From CAVQMC01 sp963713505 (lineage in GTDB: Bacteria; Bacteroidota; Ignavibacteria; Ignavibacteriales; Ignavibacteriaceae), in contig CAVQMC010000016.1 in NCBI GenBank assembly GCA_963713505.1, positions 24,832-88,831 on the forward strand: 64,000 bases of DNA, in the 5' to 3' direction. Under the pieces are notes generated by a model. It did no database searches. It saw nothing but the letters and a program-made list of their open reading frames with translations, and was not told where the DNA came from. A program made the translations under genes and the position numbers. Positions 50,319 through 60,264 of this stretch are shown one piece after another. Within the stretch, counting starts at the first letter, position 1. The number at the start of each line of letters is the position of its first letter.

Positions 50319-51592
50319 CTATTTATCCGAAATGAAATTAATCATATTAACAAGTGCTCTTTTGCAAACCGGGCAGAAGTTATTTATTGTAATCGATTTC
50401 ATTGTGCAGTCTTCCATCGGACGATAAACTCCTTTTGCCATATAACCGCCGCCTTCAAATACTCCTACTTTATCAGCATATTTTCTTGTATCCGGAGTTG
50501 GAATTGGAGTGTCTTTATCAACCATATCCTTCCATTTAGAATCAAAATCTACAAGAGTTGTAATATTGGGTTCCAGTGGTTCCAAATTTAAAGGATAAAA
50601 ACCTTATATGCAACATCGGAAGTATAATATTCATCTGCTAAAAATCCAAAACCATGACCAAACTCGTGAGTAAATATATATTCTTCGTACATATTATTAT
50701 TGACACAAACAGAATACAAATTATAAATTGATCCGCCGCCGTATTTATCAGTATTAACTAATATATAAATTTGATCATAAGGAACATTTGCAGCAACATC
50801 TCTTAACTTTTTATTTTCGGTTGTCATTAAATATCTTTCCGAATCAAAAGTGTAAAAACTTGTATTTAATAAAGTATTTTTCCAAACATTATCACCTGGA
50901 ATATCAGTTCCGGATTCTTCAGAAGGCGCTTCTACTCCGTAAAAATTAAACTTATTTTTATTTTCTTTAAAAGGAGAAGTACTTAATAAATAATTTGAAA
51001 ATTTTTCACAATCTTTTTTGAAATGATCCATTTCATCTTTTGTATAACCATCTGGAATAATTACAATATCAACAGAAGTATCGGGAGTTCCGGTTCCAAC
51101 AACTTTAAAAGATGGATATTTTTCCAGATCTTTTCTGATAAAATAATTTTTAGGATCTACATTATACTCAAATCTTTTTATCAATTTATTTTGGTCATCT
51201 CTTTCATAAAACTCCAGTTTTATTTTCTTTTTAGGGAAAGGCATAATAAAAGTTTCGCTGAAAGTTTTAATTGTAGTATCGGCTTCTTTTGTTGTCTGCC
51301 ATTCATGAAATAAAGTTGAATAAGTTCTCGCATAAATTATAGAATCAGAATTATAATCTTTAGCAACAATTTCATTTTCACCGTAATTAAATTTATCAAT
51401 TAAATTTTTATGAGGACCGCCCCAATACGGTTCTTCTTTTAATTCATCAAATGAAAACGAGTCGCTTGTTTTATTGCCTGTATGATAATAATCAATTCTT
51501 AAAGTTTTATTAAGGAAATAAGTGTTAAAATCCACATGCTGAGGAAAAATTTCAACAGCAGTAAAAAGAAATAAGAAGATAAAACTTTTCAT
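50319..51592 (-). CDS. M64-family (IgA peptidase-like) metallopeptidase, secreted (one frameshift)
   Basis: The protein of about 425 residues has a signal peptide (MKSFIFLFLFTAVEIFP), an N-terminal domain, and the zinc motif HEFGHGFGFLADEY (HEFGH at 309-313, with the third ligand in the following D/E). The family was named for Clostridium ramosum IgA protease, though many members have unknown targets. The frame breaks near 50603, and one base added joins DVAYK to GFYPLNLEPLEPN. The C-terminus has a Cys pair (NNFCPVCKRAL). It sits between the phosphatase and pyrE genes. Confidence 0.85.
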
Positions 51593-51613
51593 TTAATTTA
51601 AATCCAATATAAT

Positions 51614-52198
51614 TTAAACTTTTACTTTTCTGGAACCGGGTTTTACAAGTTCTAATCCTTGTTTACATAAATCGCAATTTTCAGGCGGATAAGAAACTAC
51701 ATCCAGTTTTACTGTAGAATATTGAGGGAAACCGAAGTTTACTTTTCCGTTGCTGCGATCGACAATAAAACCAACACCAACAACTTCAGCTCCGGCATTT
51801 TTTACTATATCTATAACTTCAAATACAGAACCGCCGGTTGTTACAACATCTTCGCAAACCAGAACTTTTTCATTTTTTCCCAATGAAAATCCTCTTCTCA
51901 AAGTTAAAGTTTTATCTTCTCTTTCCGCAAAAATTGATTTTTTATTTAATTGTCTTGCAACTTCCTGTCCGACTATAATTCCGCCGATTGCCGGAGAAAT
52001 TACAGTATCAATTTCTGAAGTTTTAAAGTGTTCAGCAATTAATGAACAAATCTTTTCTGTGTATTCCGGATGTTGTAATACTTTTGCACATTGAAAATAA
52101 ACATTACTATGTCTTCCGGAAGTAAGTAAAAAATGTCCGTTAAGCAATGCGCCGGTTTTTTTGAATATGTCTAAAATTTCTTCTTGATTTAAGCTCAT
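51614..52198 (-). CDS. pyrE: orotate phosphoribosyltransferase
   Basis: PyrE makes orotidine monophosphate from orotate and PRPP in pyrimidine synthesis. The 194-residue protein has the PRPP loop VLVCEDVVTTGGSVFEVI, the SGRHSNVYFQCAKVLQHP start of the longer PyrE type and the Cys pair CDLCKQG near the end. The length is normal and the frame is intact. It is followed on the same strand by the M64 gene and preceded by the pterin dehydratase gene 20 bases away. Confidence 0.95.
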   Translation of the reverse strand: MSLNQEEILDIFKKTGALLNGHFLLTSGRHSNVYFQCAKVLQHPEYTEKICSLIAEHFKTSEIDTVISPAIGGIIVGQEVARQLNKKSIFAEREDKTLTLRRGFSLGKNEKVLVCEDVVTTGGSVFEVIDIVKNAGAEVVGVGFIVDRSNGKVNFGFPQYSTVKLDVVSYPPENCDLCKQGLELVKPGSRKVKV

Positions 52199-52217
52199 TA
52201 ATTACTATTCCTTATTA

Positions 52218-52503
52218 TTATTTATTTATTGCTTCTATTTTATTTGCAAGACTGAAATCTTTTTCCGTAACTCCTCCTTCGCTGTGAGTTGAAACGGAAA
52301 TTTTCACTTTATTCCAGGAATGAATCAGCATATCCGGATGATGATCCATCTGATTCGCTTGTTCACCGATCTTATTCACAAAACTTAATGCTGAATTAAA
52401 ATCCTTCAATTCATAATCTTTTTCAATTTGACCGTTAGTGTAATTCCAGCCGTTGAAGATCTTTAATTTTATTTTGAATTTCTTGATCATTTAACTTAGG
52501 CAT
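52218..52503 (-). CDS. pterin-4a-carbinolamine dehydratase (one frameshift)
   Basis: PhhB/PCD-type enzymes dehydrate 4a-hydroxytetrahydrobiopterin during pterin recycling. The protein has about 95 residues with the conserved ALSFVNKIGEQANQMDHHPDM segment, whose histidines form the active site, and WNKVKISVSTHSEGGVTEKDF. The true start is the ATG at 52503, which has AAGGAG eight bases upstream and gives MPKLNDQEIQNKIKDL. The frame is then broken at 52455 by one extra base and continues NGWNYTN. It precedes pyrE by 20 bases and may share its transcript. Confidence 0.88.
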
Positions 52504-52570
52504 AACTATCTCCTTCCTATTAATTAAATCATTGTTTTTCCATATAAACTGCAATAATCAAATTTAAATA

Positions 52571-52603
52571 AAAAAAAGGCGTATTGAAAATAATACGCCT
52601 TTG
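52571..52603 (-). terminator. intrinsic terminator of clpC
   Basis: AAAGGCGTATT and AATACGCCTTT pair over 11 bases with loop GAAAAT. On the minus strand seven T follow. It lies 37 bases after the clpC stop and before the pterin dehydratase gene. Confidence 0.9.
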
Positions 52604-52639
52604 TAAGTTTTAATGGTTAGAATTATCACATAAAGTTAT

Positions 52640-55140
52640 TTAAGGGGTTTCACCTGTATCTGTTTTTTCCTTTTCTTCTTCGATTATCGAATCTTCAGAC
52701 ATAAAAACTAAATCTTCTTTATTTTCTACATGTTTAGAAATAATTTTAGTTCCGTCTTTAAATGAACCTCTTAGAATTTCTTCCGCCAAAGGATCTTCAA
52801 CAAATTTTTGAATTGCTCTTCTTAAAGGTCTTGCACCGTATTTCGGATCGAAACCTTTCTCAACTAAAAAGTTCTTAGCTGATTGATCCAATTCAAGTTC
52901 AAGCTTATTCTCATGAATATTATTCATAAGATCCTTCATTTCAATATCAATAATCTGAAAAATATCTTCTTTTTCAAGATTTCTAAATACAATTGTTTCA
53001 TCAATTCTGTTTAGAAATTCAGGGTTGAAGAACTTATGCATTGCATCTTCAACCGTGTTTTTCAAACTGGAATATTTATCGGCAGTAGATTCACCGCCGA
53101 ATCCGAATGATCCGATATTTTTAATATCTTTTGTTCCAAGGTTTGAAGTCATAATTAAAATAGTATTTCTAAAATCAACTTTACGTCCCAAACTATCCGT
53201 TAAAACTCCATCATCTAAAACCTGAAGCAAAATACTGAAAATATCCGGATGAGCTTTTTCGATTTCATCAAATAAAACTACTGAATATGGTTTTCTTCTT
53301 ACTTTCTCGGTTAATTGGCCGCCTTCTTCGTATCCAACATATCCCGGAGGCGCTCCGACTAATCTGGACAGAGAGAATTTTTCCATATATTCACTCATAT
53401 CAATTCTGATTAATGCATTTTCAGAATCGAATAAATATCTTGCTAAAACTTTACATAGTTCGGTTTTTCCAACTCCAGTAGGTCCTAAGAATATAAAACT
53501 ACCAATTGGTCTGTTAGGATTTTTTAAACCGGCGCGTGTTCTTCTAATCGCTTTTGTTAATTTAGAAACCGCTTCATCCTGCCCGACAATCTGTCCTTTA
53601 ATTGCATCTTCCATTTTAAGAAGTTTTTCAGACTCTGTCTGAGCTACTCTATTTACAGGAATTCCGGTCATCATTGCAACAACAGTAGCTATGTCTTCTT
53701 CACTTACATCATGTACAATATCTTTAGTTTTAGCTTCCCATTCTCTTTTTGCAATTTCAAGATCGGACTGCAGATTTCTTTCCTTATCTCTTAATCTTGC
53801 AGCTTCTTCATAATCCTGTTTCTTAACAACCGAGGCTTTTGCCAATCTTACTTCATCAATATCTTCTTCCAGATCAAGAATTTCTTTAGGAACTTCAAAA
53901 TTTCCCATATGAACTCTTGAACCTGCTTCGTCTATAACATCAATTGCTTTATCGGGAAGATGTCTGTCTGTAATATAACGGTTGCTTAATTTTACAGCAG
54001 AATCAATTGCTTCTTTAGAATATTTAACATGATGATGTTCTTCATATTTGAATTTAATGTTATTCAAAATCTGGAGAGTTTCATCATAACTCGGCGGATC
54101 AACCATAACTTTTTGGAATCTTCTATCCAAAGCGCCGTCGGTTTCAATATATTTTCTATATTCATCAAGAGTTGTAGCGCCGATGCATTGAATATCTCCG
54201 CGTCGCAAGTGCAGGTTTGAACATATTGGAAGCATCCAAAGAACCTGATGCGCCGCCGGCTCCTACTATTGTATGAAGCTCATCAATAAATAAAATTACA
54301 TCTTTAGCTTTTTCCAGTTCATTCATTAAAGCTTTCATTCTTTCTTCAAATTGTCCTCTGTATTTAGTTCCGGCAACTAATCCGGCTAAATCCAAAGTAA
54401 CAACTCTTTTATCCTGAAGAATTCTCGGTACTTTTTTCTGAACTATTCTAAGAGCTAAACCTTCTGCAATTGCAGTTTTGCCTACTCCCGGTTCACCGAT
54501 TAAAACAGGGTTGTTCTTTTTTCTTCTGCTTAAAACTTGAGCAACTCTTTCAATTTCCTTTATCTCTTCCTACAACAGGATCGAGTTTATCTTCTATCGA
54601 AAGTTTTGTTAAATCTCTTCCGAAATTATCTAAAACAGGTGTTTTAGTTCTTTCTACTTTTTTATCGGGAGCAGGAACTGCGCCGCCGACATCTCTCGGA
54701 TTTTTATGACTCAGCATTGCATTCAATTCGGATCTTGCAGCATCATAAGAAACATTAAATTGATGTAAAATCTGCGTGGCAATATTATCTTCATCTCTCA
54801 ATAATGAAAGCAGTAAATGTTCGGTTCCGATAACATCTGCTTTATAAATTTTAGATTCAATTTGTGTAATTTTTAGAACTTTTTCTGCCTGTTTGGTAAG
54901 CGGAATATTTCCAATAGTTAAAGTTCCGCCGGAAGTTCTAACAGTATCTTCAATTGCTTTTTTTAATTTGACAAGGTCACAATCTAAGTTCCTTAAAATC
55001 CGGACCGCAACACCCTGCCCTTCTCTAATAATTCCCAATAACAAATGCTCCGTTCCGATATAATCATGTCCAAGCCTTAAAGCTTCCTCACGGCTTAGCC
55101 TAATTACATCCTGGAGCCTGTCAGAAAAATTTCCGTCCAT
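52640..55140 (-). CDS. clpC: ClpC-type AAA+ chaperone of the ClpCP protease (two frameshifts)
   Basis: ClpC unfolds substrates for ClpP. The repaired protein has about 833 residues: two Clp-N repeats (1-145), AAA-1 with the P-loop GEPGVGKT and the FIDELHT Walker B, a middle UVR-like segment (AARLRDKERNLQSDLEIA), AAA-2 with GPTGVGKTE, and the C-terminal D2-small domain (LRRAIQKFVEDPLAEEIL). Breaks near 54559 and 54205 each vanish on removing one base. The Clp-N pair plus UVR motif favours ClpC over ClpA or ClpB. clpP and the mcsA/mcsB genes are not nearby. Confidence 0.94.
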
Positions 55141-55548
55141 AATGTTTTCCTTGTTTGTATTCTAGATTGAATCAGAATGACTCAACACTAATAGTTCTAA
55201 TATATAAATTGCTAATTCCTCAATCAAGATAGTCAAAATTCAATTATTATTAACAATTCTCAATAATTTAATATGAATTCTTATTTAAGATAAATTATTA
55301 ATTTTTTAGTTCAAATAAAACGCTTTAATATTAAATTCACAAAAATTATACCATCAGCCGGTATCAATAGTTTCAAGCCATTTTTAGTTTAATTTAACAT
55401 AAAATTAAATAAACTGTATTTTTTATAAAGTGTCTTGTATGACAAAAAGGGACACTATTCTAAGAATGTGTCCTACATTGTCTAATTTACATACTTTCAA
55501 AATAGTTGTATATTTAATATTACTTCTAAATTATAAAGGGAATATTAA
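55141..55548. other. 408-base divergent intergenic region between clpC and floA
   Basis: The region must hold the promoters of both genes. It is AT-rich and includes the palindrome at 55449-55474. AAGGAAAAC sits before the clpC ATG and AAAGGGA before the floA ATG. No coding frame or RNA gene is seen. Several short TTGTC/GACAA motifs occur around the palindrome. Confidence 0.45.
55449..55474. promoter_or_regulatory. palindrome upstream of floA
   Basis: GGACAC, ATTCT, A, AGAAT and GTGTCC form an almost perfect inverted repeat with one unpaired T. It lies 75 bases before the floA start. There is no T-run after it. A regulator-binding site or part of a leader hairpin are both possible. Confidence 0.4.
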
Positions 55549-56544
55549 ATGGAAGCTCTTACCGGATTATCGATTGTAGTAATTATTGCAATAGTAATTG
55601 TTTTATTCATTATTTTATATTTTGTTCCATTGGGGCTTTATATTACAGCATATTTCTCCGGAGTAAAGCTCAAAATTTTTAAGGACTTAATAGGAATGCG
55701 GCTTAGAAAAGTTCCGCCGGTTGTTATTGTTAGAGGAATGATAACTGCCACAAAAGCCGGTTTAACGGTTGAACAAGGAAAAATGGAAGCTCATTATTTG
55801 GCAGGCGGAAATGTTGTTAAAGTAATTAATGCGTTAGTTTCTGCAGATAAAGCAAATTTGGGGTTGTCGTTCGAAAGAGCTACTGCAATAGATTTAGCCG
55901 GAAGAGATGTATTGGAAGCGGTAAAAATGTCGGTCCTTCCTAAAGTAATTGAAACACCTCTTGTTTCAGCAGTTGCAAGAGACGGAATTCAGCTTAAAGC
56001 AGTTGCCAGAATTACAGTTAGAGCAAATATTGAAAGATTGGTCGGAGGTGCGGGCGAAGCAACTATTCTGGCGAGAGTCGGAGAAGGAATTGTTTCAACT
56101 ATTGGTTCAAGCGATACTCATAAACTTGTACTTGAAAACCCTGATACCATATCCAAAAGTGTTTTAGCAAAAGGATTAGATTCCGGAACTGCATTCGAAA
56201 TATTATCAATTGATATTGCCGATGTTGATATTGGTTATAATATAGGTGCTAAACTTCAAACAGATCAGGCAGAAGCCGATCTTAAAGTTGCCAGGGCTAA
56301 AGCAGAAGAAAGAAGAGCTGCTGCAGTTGCTTTAGAACAGGAAATGGTAGCTGAAGTTTCGAGACAAAGAGCAAGAGTTGTTGAGGCCGAAGCCGAAGTT
56401 CCGCGTGCTATGGCAGAAGCATTCAAAACGGGAAATCTTGGAATAATGGATTATTACAGGATGAAAAATATTCAATCCGATACTGATATGAGAGAATCAA
56501 TAGCTAAACCGGAACAAAAGAAGAATAAGGATACAAATGGATAA
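55549..56544 (+). CDS. floA: flotillin-like protein FloA
   Basis: FloA is an SPFH-family membrane protein that organises functional membrane microdomains. The 331-residue protein has an N-terminal hairpin anchor (about 8-30), followed by IKGLTVEQ-like SPFH sequence (TATKAGLTVEQGKMEAHYLAGGNV), a coiled-coil region rich in Ala and Glu (AEADLKVARAKAEERRAAAVALEQEM), and MDYYRMKNIQSDT, a recognised FloA signature. The length and sequence match the UPF0365/FloA family closely. It overlaps the next gene by eight bases. Confidence 0.95.
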   Translation: MEALTGLSIVVIIAIVIVLFIILYFVPLGLYITAYFSGVKLKIFKDLIGMRLRKVPPVVIVRGMITATKAGLTVEQGKMEAHYLAGGNVVKVINALVSADKANLGLSFERATAIDLAGRDVLEAVKMSVLPKVIETPLVSAVARDGIQLKAVARITVRANIERLVGGAGEATILARVGEGIVSTIGSSDTHKLVLENPDTISKSVLAKGLDSGTAFEILSIDIADVDIGYNIGAKLQTDQAEADLKVARAKAEERRAAAVALEQEMVAEVSRQRARVVEAEAEVPRAMAEAFKTGNLGIMDYYRMKNIQSDTDMRESIAKPEQKKNKDTNG

Positions 56545-57045
56545 CTTATTTGAAATACTCATATTTCTTTTTATAATTTTCAGTATCCTGGCTCCTTTAT
56601 TTAAAAAGAAAGAGCCTCAGAAACAATCTCAAAAGCCTGATAATAGTCCGGATGAAAAACCAGATTATCAAACTTCAAATTATAGATCAGAAAACGAAGA
56701 TAGAGAAAAACAGTGAAATAATTGTTGAAATTGAAAAGATGATTTAATCAGGTAAATAAATCCGAAGAAAATTTTAATGAAGATTTTGATTATGACAAAG
56801 AATTCGGTTTAACTAAAACAACAAAACCTAAAGAGACTTATATTTCTTCCCTTCAACCAAAAAAAGATAACAGAGAAGATATCATTGAAGAAGAAGCAAA
56901 AAAATTTGAACTTTTATTGGAAGAAAAAAGTAAAAAAGAAGAAATAAATAGTTATATTAAAGAAGAAGTCAGAAATCCGAAAAATTTAAAAGATTTTATT
57001 ATTTATTCAGAAATTTTAGGTAAGCCTAAAGCATTAATCGAATGA
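56537..57045 (+). CDS. acidic membrane-anchored protein downstream of floA (two frameshifts)
   Basis: The gene starts at an ATG that overlaps the floA stop. It encodes a membrane segment (MDNLFEILIFLFIIFSILAP), a Lys/Pro/Asp-rich linker, and an acidic helical part with a C-terminal patch FIIYSEILGKPKAL that occurs in small Bacteroidota proteins. The frame breaks near 56711 and near 56742, and one base removed at each keeps the frame open to a TGA at 57043 that overlaps the helicase ATG (ATGA). About 168 residues result. No function is known. The operon suggests a role linked to FloA or to the helicase. Confidence 0.65.
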
Positions 57046-59050
57046 TTCAGAAAAAACTAACTTTAAAGAGAGTTAACCAAACGGGTTTCATAAAGAGAGA
57101 AATGGATGAAACCCGTTTTAGTATTAATTATCAGAACGTTTTAAATCCGGCACAGTTCGAAGCTGTTTCTTCAATTGAAGGAGCTTATTTAATTATTGCC
57201 GGTGCGGGAACCGGTAAAACCAGAACTTTAGTTTACAGAGTTGCAAGATTAATTGAACTCGGTTACGATCCGCAGTCTATTCTGCTTTTAACTTTTACAA
57301 GAAAAGCCGCAAACGAAATGATGAATCGTGCAGCAATTCTTCTTGATAACAGATGTTCAAAAATAAAAGGAGGAACTTTCCACTCCTTTGCAAATCTAAC
57401 TTTAAGAAAATATGCAAAAGCTGCCGGACTTGGATTCATCTTTTACAATTTTAGATCAAACTGACTGCGAAGACATTATAAATTTAATTAGAACTCAGGC
57501 CGGTTTTATTTCTAAAGAAAAAAGATTTCCAAATAAAAAAACACTAAATAAAGTTTTCAGTCTAAGTATTAATACAGAAAAGAAAATTGAAAATATAATT
57601 GAACAGGATTATCCTCATTTTTTTGAACAGCTTGATCAGATACTTGACATATATAAAATCTATTCGGAATATAAAAGAAAAAATAATCTTTTAGATTATG
57701 ATGATTTATTAGTTTATTTAAAAAACTTTCTTTTAGAAAACGGACCCGGAGCGAGAAGTTTATTATCAACAATTAATTTTGTTATGATTGATGAATACCA
57801 GGATACAAATAAACTTCAGGCGGATATTGTAAAAGGTTTAGCTCAGCAGAAAAATAATGTTATGGTTGTCGGTGATGATTCGCAGTCAATTTATTCATTT
57901 AGAGGAGCAAACTTTAAAAACATTATTGAATTCCCGAAGTTATTTAAAGATGTAAAAGTTATTAAACTTGAAGAAAACTACAGAAGTGTTCAATCAATTT
58001 TGGATTTTGCAAATCATATAAGTAAAAATGCAGTAGATAAATTCGATAAAAATTTATTTACAAGAAGAACCGGCGGACCGCTTCCGCAAATTGTTGCTGC
58101 AACAACGGATAATCTTCAATCTAAATTTATTATTGAAAAAATTCTCGAACTGCGCGAAGAAGGAGTTCCGCTTAACGATATTGCAGTTTTATTCAGATCT
58201 TCATTTTTTTCTTTTGACCTGGAAATAGAATTATCAAAAGCAAACATTCCGTTTCAAAAATTCGGCGGAATGAAATTTATAGAAACCGCACACATAAAAG
58301 ATGTACTTGCATTTTTAAGAATAGCATCAAACCCGAAAGATATTGTAAGCTGGTACAGGGTTCTTTTGCTTCATGAAGGAATAGGACCGAAAACCGCACA
58401 AAAAATTTTAGATGAATTGGCAACTGCCAGATTAACAATTAAAGCAAATCCGGATGCACAATCATCTTTTAAATACAATGATAAAATTGTAAATCTTTTT
58501 CAACTGCTATATAATATTCATACAAAACAGCAGCTTCCTACGGAAAAAGTTCAATTGGTTCTGGATTATTATTATCCAATTTTTAAAGATACTTATGATG
58601 ATTTTAACAAACGCAAAAAAGATCTGGATATATTTGTAAACATTTCTGAAAATTATAAATCTCTCGATTCACTTTTAGCTGATATGGCAATTGAACCGAT
58701 TATCGAAAGTGCGATTGATCTTTCCGAAGAAGATAAAGAAAATGAATATGTAACTCTTTCTACAATTCATTCAGCCAAAGGATTAGAATGGCATTCCGTT
58801 TTTATAATTCATGTTGTAGAAGGATTTTTCCCGAGCAACAGGTCATCCGAAAGCCAGGAATCATTGGAAGAAGAACGGAGACTTAATGTATGTTGCTTCT
58901 ACCCGGGCAAAACAGAATCTCTTTATTTCCTATCCAATGAATATGTACGACCGCGAAGCAGGAATTACTTTATCCAAACCGTCAAGATTCATATCGGAAA
59001 TGGATCCGAAGTTAGCAGAAGGCTGGCTGTTAGAAGAGGATTTTGAGTAA
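57042..59050 (+). CDS. UvrD/PcrA-like ATP-dependent DNA helicase (two frameshifts)
   Basis: Superfamily 1A helicases unwind DNA 3' to 5'. The repaired protein has about 670 residues: Walker A GAGTGKTRT, motif Ia LLTFTRKAANEM, Walker B DEYQDTN, motif III VVGDDSQSIYSFRGA, motif IV ENYRS, motif V STIHSAKGLEWHSVFI and motif VI MYVASTRAKQNL. The break near 57432 joins YAKAAGL to DSSFTILDQ, and the one near 58885 joins EEERRL to MYVASTRAKQ. The final part ends WLLEEDFE. It overlaps the membrane gene by four bases. It is shorter than E. coli UvrD, and nothing more specific than UvrD-family can be said. Confidence 0.9.
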
Positions 59051-59090
59051 GTTCCTCCAATAAAAATAATCATTAACAATAAATCTGATT

Positions 59091-59112
59091 AATAATGTCA
59101 CCACTTCGTGGT
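59091..59112 (+). repeat. REP-like small hairpin repeat, copy 1
   Basis: The sequence AATAATGTC is followed by a stem ACCAC/GTGGT closed by the loop TTC. The leading AATGTC and the loop are shared by all three copies in this region, while the stem bases differ but still pair. Confidence 0.65.
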
Positions 59113-59143
59113 TGGCTTACTTTTCTTCATTTCAATTTGTTAT

Positions 59144-59165
59144 AATAATGTCAGTCCTTCGGACT
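59144..59165 (+). repeat. REP-like small hairpin repeat, copy 2
   Basis: AATAATGTC is followed by AGTCC, TTC and GGACT. The stem is different from copy 1 but pairs fully. It is 53 bases from copy 1 in the same orientation. Confidence 0.65.
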
Positions 59166-59260
59166 TGATTATTGTTTGCTTAAACCTAAAAACTTTTGAA
59201 ATAGTTTTGTACTAAGCTGAGACTTCTCATTAATCCCGGAGTCAATTTGAAACTTTTAAA

Positions 59261-59372
59261 TGTCATTTCGAGTGAGTCTTCGAGCGAGAAATCTTTTCGA
59301 ATTCCAGGATTTCTCCCTTCGCCTGCCAGATGCACCTGTCTACCGACAGGTAGAGGTAAAGCCGAAATGACA
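59261..59372. repeat. composite palindromic repeat with TGTCATTTCG ends
   Basis: The 112-base element starts TGTCATTTCGAG and ends CCGAAATGACA, which are inverted arms. Inside, GAGAAATC pairs with GGATTTCTC, and ACCTGTC pairs with GACAGGT around a four-base loop (59334-59351). Elements of this type are scattered through many Bacteroidota-related genomes. It contains no gene. Confidence 0.75.
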
Positions 59373-59479
59373 ATGCTGTTTTTAGGATAGTCCTTTATTT
59401 TGAAATTATAAAAATAATTGGGATGTAAATGTCGAAGGCATGAAACTATGATAGTTAAAAAAGTAATTCTGAAATCAAA

Positions 59480-59500
59480 ACACCAAAGGTGTGACATATT
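59480..59500 (-). repeat. REP-like small hairpin repeat, copy 3
   Basis: On the minus strand AATATGTC is followed by ACACC, TTT and GGTGT. It is inverted relative to copies 1 and 2 but keeps the 5-base stem and three-base loop. Confidence 0.6.
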
Positions 59501-59527
59501 TCTCTAAAACACTCAGTTTAAAACAAA

Positions 59528-59552
59528 GAAAGCCGGACAAAATCCGGCTTTC
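59528..59552 (-). terminator. intrinsic terminator after the sorting-domain gene
   Basis: GAAAGCCGGA and TCCGGCTTTC pair over 10 bases with loop CAAAA. On the minus strand TTTCTTTGTTT follows. It lies 24 bases after the stop of the gene at 59576. Confidence 0.85.
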
Positions 59553-59575
59553 TTATTAAACATTGAGAACTCTGA

Positions 59576-60214
59576 TTATTTCAGCAGCATCATCTTTTTA
59601 ACGGAAGTATAAGTATTACCATTATTTTGCGCAATTATTCTATAAATATACATTCCGCTTGCGTAATTAGAGGCATTAAAATTAACTTCTTTATATCCAG
59701 CATCCTGTACTTGATTTATCAAAGTAGCAACTTCTTCACCTAAAACATTATATATTTTAAGTGAAACTTTACTTGCATAAGGTAATTGATACTGTATTTT
59801 TGTGGATGGATTGAACGGATTAGGGAAATTTTGTTCCATCCTAAATTCTTTAGGCGGAGTTACATTTACAATTACCTGTTTTTTATTTAATAATCCGTTT
59901 GAGGACATAATATTAAAAGTTAAAGTGTCCTTCTGATTAACATGAATATCTCTTTTTATGTCGAATTTAAATTCTACATCTTTTTCAGATTTAGTATTGA
60001 TTTTTTCAATTGAAATTTCCTGCTGCTGGAATACAAAATTCGGATTAGAATTATCAGCCTTAATATTGATATCTTCTGCATCGGTTAAATCCGAAATATT
60101 CTCAAGAGTAAGTATTATAGTATTACCTTTCGTTCCCGGAGTTACATCGTATACAGTTTGTGCTTTTAAAGTACCAATAATAATAAAGCACATTAATATA
60201 ATTGATATTTTCAT
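59576..60214 (-). CDS. secreted protein with type IX sorting domain
   Basis: The 212-residue protein has a signal peptide (ISIILMCFIIIGTLKA), a short beta-rich domain (about 20-120) that looks like an immunoglobulin-like fold, and a C-terminal T9SS sorting domain with PNPFNPSTKIQYQLP and ILGEEVATLINQ-type strands ending in MMLLK. The function of the beta domain is unknown. It follows the large surface protein gene on the same strand. Confidence 0.85.
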   Translation of the reverse strand: MKISIILMCFIIIGTLKAQTVYDVTPGTKGNTIILTLENISDLTDAEDINIKADNSNPNFVFQQQEISIEKINTKSEKDVEFKFDIKRDIHVNQKDTLTFNIMSSNGLLNKKQVIVNVTPPKEFRMEQNFPNPFNPSTKIQYQLPYASKVSLKIYNVLGEEVATLINQVQDAGYKEVNFNASNYASGMYIYRIIAQNNGNTYTSVKKMMLLK

Positions 60215-60264
60215 TTTAATTCCTCCAATTTTTACAAATTCCTTTAATTAAAATTATTCCCTTC

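Noticed and set aside
59260..59340. CRISPR-like repeats near 59.1-59.5 kb
   Set aside because: The repeats are few, differ in sequence and spacing, and lack the regular spacer pattern and cas genes. They fit dispersed hairpin repeats better.
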